From the NCBI GenBank assembly GCA_902774195.1, contig CACYHM010000017.1:1-11727 (forward strand): a stretch of DNA of 11,727 nucleotides. Direction: 5' to 3'. Made by a program: the position numbers and the translations under genes. The stretch is from an uncultured Eubacteriales bacterium (lineage in GTDB: Bacteria > Bacillota_A > Clostridia > Peptostreptococcales > Anaerovoracaceae). Below are positions 7,116-11,727 of the stretch, piece after piece. The stretch's first letter is position 1. Each line of letters opens with the position of its first letter. The notes beneath the pieces were generated by a model. That model searched no databases. It had not been told where the DNA came from and worked only from the letters and a program-made list of their open reading frames with translations.

Positions 7116-9290
7116 TTATTCCGAAAGCTCTGCCTTAGCCTCTTCGACTGCTCCGGTGACAACTTCAGATACATCTTCAGCTGTCTCTTTGATAGCTTCT
7201 TTTACTTCATCAAGAGCTTCAGCGACAGCAGCCTTTGCTGCAGTTGCTGTCTCCTCGACAGCATCCTTTACTTCGTCGACAGCCTCTTTAGCATCGGCTA
7301 CAGCATCCTCAACAGCTTCTTTGACCTTTTCTGAATCATCAGCTTCTGCTGCATTCTCTTCTGCAGGGAGAGTAGCCTTTATGCTCAGGCTGATCCTTCT
7401 CTTGTCAGGATCGATCTCCATGATCTTGACGTTGACCGTCTCGCCTACCTTGAGCTCGTCGAATACGTTCTCGACTCTCTTGTTGGCGATCTCTGAGATG
7501 TGAACGAGTCCGTCAAGTCCGGCTTCGAGCTCGACGAATGCGCCGTATTCCTTGATCTGAACGACCTTGCCCTCGAGGACGTCGCCTACCTGATACTTGT
7601 CTCCGACGAGTGTCCATGGTTCAGGCTGTGTCTGCTTGAGTCCGAGGCTGATCTTGCCCTTCTCTTCGTTGAGGGAGAGGATCTTGACGTTGATGATATC
7701 TCCGATCTTGAGTACCTCTTCAGGGTGCTTGAGCTTGCCCCAGGAGATCTCGGATATATGCAGAAGACCATCGACTCCGCCGATATCTACGAATGCGCCG
7801 TAGTCTGTGAATCTCATGACCTTGCCTTCGACGATGTCGCCTACATTGAGGTTCTCCCAGATCTCGGCAACAGCCTTGCGCTTCTCATCTACCAGAATGG
7901 CTTTTCTTGAGAATACCGCTCTGTTACGTTTTGTGTCTACCCTGATGACTCTTACATCGAATGTCTGACCGATGAACTCGTCAGCGTTCTCGACGTATCT
8001 GTCGGAAAGCTGGGACATAGGGATGAATCCCGTGATCTCCTTATACGCAGCAATGACACCGCCGTTCACAGCTCTTGTGACAGTGACCGTGATCGTCTCT
8101 TTGTTTTCCATCGCTTCTTCGAGTTCTGCGTAGTTTTCTACAGCTACGAGTCTCTTTGTCGAGAGCATGATACCGCCCTCGCCGTCATCCGACTTAATGA
8201 CCTTTGCTTTGATTTCGTCGCCTACCTTGAACAGATCGGCAAGGGTCTGACCCTCTTCCATTGCAACTTCGTCTGATCTCAGGATACCATCCTTCTTGCA
8301 GCCCATGTTGACGATGACGGCATCACCCATAACCTGATCAATCTTACCGTCAACTATGTCTCCCGGCTTAGGTAAACGTAAAGATTTCTCAATGTCATCC
8401 ATGAAATCCATCATTGGATTCTGTTCCATATTCTTGTTGACATTTTCGCTCATTCCAGCAATAACCTCCTTGATAATCCATTCGGGCGTGGATGCGCCCG
8501 CTATGCAACCTATTCTATTATATTTTGTCAACCTATTCAATAAAGAATTGTCGGCATTTTCAATAAAATAGCTGTTTTTATTGTTTTTTTTCGCAATCTC
8601 AAAGAGCTTTCTGGAATTGGAGCTGTGTTTATCTCCTATCACGATCATCGCGTCAACGCGTGAAGCAAGTTCAGCGCAGCTCTTCTGCCTGTCTCTTGTC
8701 GCGTTGCATATGGTGTTGCGGATATCGTAAGTGACATCTGCTTCATCAAATACACGGAGTATAGCCTGAAGCAGTTCCTGCTTTATGGTAGTCTGGCAGA
8801 CGATCAGAGGCTCTTTGCCCTTGAATTCACCGGCAGCGGCCTCTGCCTCTTCAGCATTGCCGATGATGCAGGCCTTATAGCTGCACCAGCCGTTCGTGGC
8901 TTTCACCTCCTGATGCTCCCTGTCGCCTATGATCACAACAGGGATGCCGTTTTCTTCTGCCTCGCTGACGAGCTTATGTATCTTTGCCACGAACACACAT
9001 GTCGTATCCACAAGTCTGATACCGCGCTCATCTGCTTTCTCGTAAAATTCCCGCGGCTCTCCGTGTGAACGTACTATGACTGTGTCTCCCTCGCCCGCCT
9101 CATCGAGCGATTCGATCATCTTTACTCCCATGGATTCGAGGCGTTCGACTACCGATTTGTTATGGATGAGATGACCGCAGGTGAACAGTCTGCCTGCCCT
9201 GTCCTTTTTTTCTGCCTCTGAAAAGGCCATATCTATGGCCCTGTCCACTCCGAAGCAGAATCCCGAATGTTCAGCTCTGATTATTTCCAA
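7116..9290 (-). CDS. Bifunctional IspH (HMB-PP reductase) / ribosomal protein S1 fusion
   Basis: The N-terminal part (about 1-282) is IspH/LytB, the 4Fe-4S enzyme that makes IPP and DMAPP in the last step of the MEP isoprenoid pathway. Cluster ligands Cys12 (SGFCFGV), Cys98 (VDTTCVF) and Cys195 ([10 protein letters not shown]) are present, with His40, His76, His126 and Glu128 (DREHQEV), Thr167/168, Ser223/224 and Ser267 (AGASTPEW). A short linker leads to four S1 RNA-binding repeats (about 308-380, 394-463, 482-552, 566-637). The two best end in [17 protein letters not shown] and [18 protein letters not shown]. Such fusions are known in clostridial genomes, so the two activities are presumably made from one transcript. 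The start is TTG at 9288-9290, with AGAGGA seven bases upstream and no ATG option. Residues 640-724 form an unusual Ala/Glu/Val/Lys helical tail. No promoter is obvious in the gap upstream, which is filled by a strong hairpin. Confidence 0.96.
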   Translation of the reverse strand: MEIIRAEHSGFCFGVDRAIDMAFSEAEKKDRAGRLFTCGHLIHNKSVVERLESMGVKMIESLDEAGEGDTVIVRSHGEPREFYEKADERGIRLVDTTCVFVAKIHKLVSEAEENGIPVVIIGDREHQEVKATNGWCSYKACIIGNAEEAEAAAGEFKGKEPLIVCQTTIKQELLQAILRVFDEADVTYDIRNTICNATRDRQKSCAELASRVDAMIVIGDKHSSNSRKLFEIAKKNNKNSYFIENADNSLLNRLTKYNRIGCIAGASTPEWIIKEVIAGMSENVNKNMEQNPMMDFMDDIEKSLRLPKPGDIVDGKIDQVMGDAVIVNMGCKKDGILRSDEVAMEEGQTLADLFKVGDEIKAKVIKSDDGEGGIMLSTKRLVAVENYAELEEAMENKETITVTVTRAVNGGVIAAYKEITGFIPMSQLSDRYVENADEFIGQTFDVRVIRVDTKRNRAVFSRKAILVDEKRKAVAEIWENLNVGDIVEGKVMRFTDYGAFVDIGGVDGLLHISEISWGKLKHPEEVLKIGDIINVKILSLNEEKGKISLGLKQTQPEPWTLVGDKYQVGDVLEGKVVQIKEYGAFVELEAGLDGLVHISEIANKRVENVFDELKVGETVNVKIMEIDPDKRRISLSIKATLPAEENAAEADDSEKVKEAVEDAVADAKEAVDEVKDAVEETATAAKAAVAEALDEVKEAIKETAEDVSEVVTGAVEEAKAELSE

Positions 9291-9297
9291 TATACGT

Positions 9298-9303
9298 TCC
9301 TCT
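9298..9303 (-). promoter_or_regulatory. Ribosome binding site for the TTG start of ispH-rpsA
   Basis: AGAGGA on the minus strand is seven bases before the TTG at 9288-9290. The IspH motif SGFCFGV begins nine residues in, as in the family, and no ATG or GTG is available upstream in frame, so TTG is the start. Confidence 0.7.
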
Positions 9304-9315
9304 TTTCAAGATTTT

Positions 9316-9340
9316 GGCCAGGGGGTCAGACCCCCTGGCC
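9316..9340. repeat. Perfect 11-bp inverted repeat (strong hairpin) upstream of ispH-rpsA
   Basis: The arms GGCCAGGGGGT (9316-9326) and ACCCCCTGGCC (9330-9340) are perfect complements around a 3-base loop. On the minus strand, the direction of all genes here, the hairpin is followed by AAAATC rather than T residues, and the T-rich run (GGTTTTCTTTTC) lies on the plus-strand side. It is therefore not a standard terminator for the GGGtGRT gene. It ends 12 bases before the ribosome binding site of ispH-rpsA. It could be a repeated intergenic palindrome (REP-like), a leader structure or a transcript-end protector. Confidence 0.85.
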
Positions 9341-9360
9341 GGTTTTCTTTTCTTCTTTGC

Positions 9361-9383
9361 GGCCCAGGGTCCCGCCCCCGGCC
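9361..9383. other. GC-rich block, imperfect inverted repeat, in the GGGtGRT/ispH gap
   Basis: This stretch starts GGCCCAGGG and ends CCCCCGGCC, so its outer GGCC and inner GGG/CCC can pair only imperfectly. It resembles a degraded version of the perfect hairpin 20 bases away. No T run follows on either strand. Together the two blocks and the A/G-rich spacer between them fill the 105-base gap 9291-9395, in which I see no convincing promoter. Confidence 0.4.
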
Positions 9384-9395
9384 GTTGAAGTCAGT

Positions 9396-10415
9396 CTAGA
9401 ATTTACCAGCAGCAGCTGCTTCTTCTACGGAGACCGCAACAGATACAGTCATTCCGACCATAGGGTTGTTGCCGGCACCGATAAGGCCCATCATCTCTAC
9501 GTGAGCCGGAACCGATGATGATCCGGCAAACTGAGCATCGGAGTGCATGCGGCCCATAGTATCCGTCATTCCGTATGAAGCAGGGCCGGCAGCCATGTTG
9601 TCAGGATGGAGAGTACGGCCCGTGCCGCCGCCCGAAGCTACCGAGAAGTACTTCTTGCCTGCTTCGAGTCTTTCCTTCTTGTACGTTCCCGCTACAGGAT
9701 GCTGGAATCTTGTAGGATTTGTCGAGTTGCCCGTAATCGAAACGTCTACATTCTCTTTCCACAGTATGGCTACGCCTTCCTGAACGTCATTGGCTCCGTA
9801 GCAGTTCACCTTTGCTCTCGGACTTTCAGGGTCCTTTGAGTAGCACTTGCGGAACACTTCCTTGAGTTCGCCCGTAAAGTAGTCATACTCAGTCTCTACA
9901 TAAGTGAATCCGTTGATCCTTGAGATGATCTGAGCCGCGTCCTTGCCAAGTCCGTTGAGGATGACTCTGAGCGGTTTCTGACGGACTTTGTTCGCCTTTG
10001 AAGCGATACCGATAGCGCCCTCGGCAGCAGCGAACGACTCGTGTCCAGCGAGGAACGCGAAGCATTCAGTATCCTCTTCGAGAAGCATCTTTCCGAGATT
10101 TCCGTGTCCGAGGCCTACCTTGCGGCGGTCAGCTACAGAACCCGGGATGCAGAAAGACTGAAGGCCTTCACCGATAGCAGCGGCTGCATCAGCGGCCTTG
10201 CGGCAGTTCTTTTTGATGGCGATAGCAGCGCCTACTGTATATGCCCACTTGGCATTCTCAAAGCAGATAGGCTGGATGTTCTCTATCATGTGATAAACAT
10301 CGAGACCTGCGTCCTTTGTGATCTTTTCTGCTTCTTCGATAGATCCGATACCGTACTCAGCCAGCTTGGAAAGGATCTGTTTTTCTCTTCTTTCGTAAGA
10401 TTCAAATGTAATCAT
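9396..10415 (-). CDS. GGGtGRT-family protein, function unknown
   Basis: This 339-residue protein carries the family signature GGGTGRT at residues 262-268 (in FSVASGGGTGRTLHP), the motif that names the uncharacterised GGGtGRT family (PF14057 as I recall it). Other blocks that look conserved are GLGHGNLGKMLLEEDTECFA (101-120), HESFAAAEGAIGIA (125-138), NGLGKDAAQIISRINGF (154-170) and SITGNSTNPTRFQHPVAGTY (226-245). There are six cysteines (51, 71, 89, 118, 191, 205), no signal peptide and no membrane segment, so it is a soluble protein. The Gly-rich motif might bind a nucleotide or phosphate, which is inference. It follows the NifU-like gene, and members of this family are often annotated next to such scaffolds, which points to iron-sulfur or sulfur chemistry. 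The start is the ATG at 10413-10415 with GGGAGGAAAGAGAC in front. A duplicated copy of this start region lies 62 bases upstream. Confidence 0.88.
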   Translation of the reverse strand: MITFESYERREKQILSKLAEYGIGSIEEAEKITKDAGLDVYHMIENIQPICFENAKWAYTVGAAIAIKKNCRKAADAAAAIGEGLQSFCIPGSVADRRKVGLGHGNLGKMLLEEDTECFAFLAGHESFAAAEGAIGIASKANKVRQKPLRVILNGLGKDAAQIISRINGFTYVETEYDYFTGELKEVFRKCYSKDPESPRAKVNCYGANDVQEGVAILWKENVDVSITGNSTNPTRFQHPVAGTYKKERLEAGKKYFSVASGGGTGRTLHPDNMAAGPASYGMTDTMGRMHSDAQFAGSSSVPAHVEMMGLIGAGNNPMVGMTVSVAVSVEEAAAAGKF

Positions 10416-10494
10416 GTCTCTTTCCTCCCTGTAAGGATCTGTTTTTCTCTTCTGTCGTAAGATTCAAATGTAATCATGTCTCTTTCCTCCCTGT
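10371..10494. repeat. 62-bp tandem duplication, two copies, one mismatch
   Basis: Copy 1 is 10371-10432 and copy 2 is 10433-10494. They are identical except for T against G in CTTCTTTCG / CTTCTGTCG. Each copy carries, on the minus strand, a GGGAGGAAAGAGAC ribosome binding site, an ATG and the first 15 codons of the GGGtGRT gene. The unit is not a multiple of three, so the outer copy is out of frame with the gene. The near-identity suggests a recent event. Confidence 0.95.
10412..10477 (-). CDS. Short leader ORF (21 codons) created by the duplicated gene start
   Basis: The outer copy of the duplication encodes MITFESYDRREKQIL, the N-terminus of the GGGtGRT protein with Glu8 changed to Asp. 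It then reads into the second ribosome binding site as TGRKET and stops at TGA. That TGA overlaps the ATG of the full gene (ATGA). It has the same ribosome binding site as the real gene and starts 18 bases after the NifU-like stop, so ribosomes should translate it. Whether the peptide matters or only the coupling does is unknown; it may be only a by-product of a recent duplication. Confidence 0.5.
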   Translation of the reverse strand: MITFESYDRREKQILTGRKET

Positions 10495-10495
10495 A

Positions 10496-11188
10496 TTATT
10501 CCTTGCGCGGATCGATCAGTTTTGCTGCGTCATCAACACGCCCGTACTGGCCGGATGCCTTTTCGACTGCTGTGGCCGCGTCATCGCCTGCCTTGAGGAA
10601 GTCCATCATCTTGCCGAAGTTGAGGTACTTGTATCCGATGATCTCATCATCCTCGTCAAGAGCGAGCTGTGTGATATATCCCTCTGTAAGGTCGAGGTAT
10701 CTAGGGCCCTTTTCAAGAGTGCCGTAGGTCGTTCCAACCATGGATCTCGTTCCCTTGCCGAGGTCTTCAAGTCCGGCTCCGATCTGGAGTCCACCCTCTG
10801 AGAAAGCGCTCTGCGAACGTCCGTAGACGATCTGGAGGAAGATCTCCCTCATCGCTGTGTTGATAGCGTCGCATACGAGGTCTGTGTTGAGAGCCTCAAG
10901 CACCGTAAGACCCGGAAGTATCTCGGATGCCATGGCTGCCGAATGAGTCATTCCGGAGCAGCCGATGGTCTCAACAAGAGCTTCCTGGATGATGCCGTCC
11001 TTTACATTGAGTGAAAGCTTGCAGGCACCCTGCTGCGGCGCACACCAGCCTACGCCGTGAGTGTATCCGGAAATATCCGAGATCTGTTTTGGCTTGACCC
11101 ATTTTCCTTCTTCAGGAATAGGTGCAGAGCCATGATGCACTCCCTGGTGGACCGGGCACATGCCTTTCACTTCTGCCGAATAAATCAT
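10496..11188 (-). CDS. NifU/IscU-like iron-sulfur cluster scaffold family protein
   Basis: This 230-residue protein has an IscU/NifU N-terminal-type domain. VGWCAPQQGACKLSLNVKDG (residues 46-65) resembles the first-cysteine region of IscU, with Cys49 and Cys56. ETIGCSGMTHSAAMASEI (73-90, Cys77) matches the conserved GCG/GCS turn and following helix. Cys106 in TDLVCDAINTAMREI may be the third ligand. A His/Cys segment (MCPVHQGVHHG, 10-20) precedes the domain, and the C-terminal 90 residues are not typical IscU, so this is not the housekeeping scaffold. It is likely a scaffold or sulfur carrier dedicated to its partner, the GGGtGRT protein just downstream (inference). The start at 11186-11188 has AGGAGGG nine bases upstream. 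No iscS/nifS cysteine desulfurase is in the window. Confidence 0.85.
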   Translation of the reverse strand: MIYSAEVKGMCPVHQGVHHGSAPIPEEGKWVKPKQISDISGYTHGVGWCAPQQGACKLSLNVKDGIIQEALVETIGCSGMTHSAAMASEILPGLTVLEALNTDLVCDAINTAMREIFLQIVYGRSQSAFSEGGLQIGAGLEDLGKGTRSMVGTTYGTLEKGPRYLDLTEGYITQLALDEDDEIIGYKYLNFGKMMDFLKAGDDAATAVEKASGQYGRVDDAAKLIDPRKE

Positions 11189-11238
11189 AATTTTACCCTC
11201 CTGATGATCAGTGATCTTGATTTAATCCATACAGATAG

Positions 11239-11267
11239 ATTGTATAGCATACAAGGAAATACAACAA
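11239..11267 (-). promoter_or_regulatory. Probable promoter of the NifU-like/GGGtGRT unit
   Basis: On the minus strand TTGTTG (11262-11267) and TACAAT (11239-11244; one mismatch to TATAAT) are exactly 17 bases apart. The leader would be about 45 bases. The -10 box is overlapped by a perfect inverted repeat at 11240-11254. The rest of the 11189-11310 gap shows no convincing terminator for the gene upstream. Confidence 0.5.
11240..11254. promoter_or_regulatory. Candidate operator: perfect inverted repeat over the -10 region
   Basis: TTGTAT-AGC-ATACAA is a perfect palindrome with 6-bp arms and a 3-base centre, lying across the -10 box and spacer of the predicted promoter. Its shape and TTGTAT...ATACAA arms resemble sites of dimeric repressors such as GntR-family proteins, but no regulator gene is nearby and the family assignment is a guess. 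Confidence 0.4.
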
Positions 11268-11310
11268 GTACCGAAATATCTCAGCTGCGTTCCGATATCA
11301 CCTGCCGGTG

Positions 11311-11598
11311 TCACAGTTCGAAATCGCAAGCCACTGAAGCGCTGCGGACCTCGTGCATGCGCTTTCTGACGGGCATGTGCGCAGGGTGCGTCTGGTACGC
11401 TTCAAAGGCCTCCCGGTTCTCGAACAGCGTCACAAGCGCAAGATCATAGGACCTTTCACTGTGCAGTATGTCGGCACCCGCTTCGAGCTCGAGCATTCCT
11501 TCGATCTTCCCCTTCATGCTGTAGAAGTTTCTGACCAGCTGAGGGATCTCGTCCCTGTACTCATCCTTTATCCTGAACATTACTATATGTCTTATCAT
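11311..11598 (-). CDS. Dabb-family (stress-responsive A/B barrel) small protein
   Basis: This 95-residue protein fits the Dabb domain family (PF07876), dimeric ferredoxin-like barrels. The N-terminus IRHIVMFRIKDEYRDEIPQL, the central YDLALVTLFENREAFEAYQTHP and the closing RSASVACDFEL are the usual three blocks, and the domain fills the protein. The family includes plant stress proteins and a few enzymes such as olivetolic acid cyclase; bacterial members are mostly without known function, so no reaction can be given. The ATG at 11596-11598 has GGAGGT six bases upstream. It appears to be a single-gene unit with its own extended -10 promoter, separated from the NifU-like gene by 122 bases. Confidence 0.9.
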   Translation of the reverse strand: MIRHIVMFRIKDEYRDEIPQLVRNFYSMKGKIEGMLELEAGADILHSERSYDLALVTLFENREAFEAYQTHPAHMPVRKRMHEVRSASVACDFEL

Positions 11599-11634
11599 GG
11601 CAGACCTCCGATTGTCGTTTATTTCTGCCTTTCG

Positions 11635-11643
11635 ATTATACCA
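11635..11643 (-). promoter_or_regulatory. Extended -10 promoter of the Dabb gene
   Basis: TGGTATAAT on the minus strand is a perfect extended -10 (TGn followed by consensus TATAAT), giving a leader of about 30 bases to the ATG at 11598. No good -35 is visible at 16-18 bases, as is common with extended -10 promoters. The box overlaps the last codons of the upstream reading frame. Confidence 0.6.
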
Positions 11644-11727
11644 TGCCCTCCATTCTGGACATACACTTGTCCAGGAACATCCTGATCCTGTTGATATCGC
11701 CGGGTTCAGCAGCCTCTCTTATGCGCG
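11636..11727 (-). CDS. C-terminal end of an unidentified gene, runs off the right edge
   Basis: An open minus-strand frame enters from the right edge and ends with IREAAEPGDINRIRMFLDKC, then MSRMEGMV and TAA. Only about 30 residues are visible, with an amphipathic helical look and no recognisable domain. Codon use (ATA, AGA, AGG) is like that of its neighbours. It is close enough to the next gene to be plausible, but with so little sequence it could be a chance frame. Confidence 0.4.
   Translation of the reverse strand, partial: RIREAAEPGDINRIRMFLDKCMSRMEGMV

Noticed and set aside
7007..7174. A 56-residue N-terminal extension of the HAD phosphatase
   Set aside because: It would cross the ispH-rpsA terminator hairpin and the predicted promoter, shows no conserved sequence, and lacks the GGAGGAAAAC site present at the chosen start.
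9316..9350. The GC hairpin as a plain rho-independent terminator of the GGGtGRT gene
   Set aside because: The T-rich run is on the plus-strand side; in the gene direction the hairpin is followed by AAAATC. No plus-strand gene ends here that it could terminate.
11270..11310. A terminator after the Dabb gene
   Set aside because: Only weak short arms (CACC/GGTG and ATATC/GATAT) are present, without a T tract.
1..11727. CRISPR arrays, tRNA or rRNA genes, insertion sequences, phage genes
   Set aside because: No spaced repeats, cloverleaf-like sequence, transposase or integrase motifs were seen; apart from the features listed, the window is dense housekeeping coding sequence.

Overview
The window reads as a chromosomal, housekeeping stretch of an anaerobic Bacillota, most likely class Clostridia. 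The clues are a fused IspH/ribosomal S1 gene (a fusion known from clostridial lineages), the yraN-comM-dprA-topA-hslVU order, strong AGGAGG-type ribosome binding sites, mixed ATG/TTG starts, and a GGGtGRT-family gene beside a NifU-like gene. Placement below class is not supported by what can be read here. Every gene I can support lies on the minus strand, so transcription runs from high to low coordinates.

From the right edge (first transcribed): a C-terminal scrap of an unidentified gene (11636-11727); a small Dabb-family gene (11311-11598) with its own extended -10 promoter; then a two-gene unit of a NifU/IscU-like scaffold (10496-11188) and a GGGtGRT-family protein of unknown function (9396-10415). 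Between the last two is a fresh-looking 62-bp tandem duplication that copied the ribosome binding site and first codons of the GGGtGRT gene, leaving a 21-residue leader ORF whose stop overlaps the true start (ATGA). Next is a 105-bp gap holding a near-perfect GC-rich hairpin, then the 724-residue ispH-rpsA fusion (7116-9290, TTG start), which ends in a terminator. A Cof-type HAD phosphatase (6146-7006) follows, with its own strong terminator.

The left half is a DNA-processing and proteolysis cluster. It runs yraN (nuclease fold), comM (AAA+ Mg-chelatase-like helicase family), dprA (transformation/RecA loader), topA (topoisomerase I), hslV and hslU (HslVU protease; hslU runs off the left edge). 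Genes are tightly packed: the yraN stop overlaps the comM SD, comM/dprA nearly abut or overlap, and topA/hslV share TAATG, so translational coupling is likely. The notable defect is an in-frame TAA in topA at codon 450. It separates the catalytic part from the conserved GRPSTYA segment and three zinc fingers, while the downstream frame stays fully conserved.

The best candidates for undescribed biology are the NifU-like/GGGtGRT pair with its duplicated start region, the hairpin directly in front of ispH-rpsA, and the 11-residue-repeat helical tail on the S1 part. The topA nonsense codon is either a sequencing error, a recent mutation or a recoding event, and needs a direct check.
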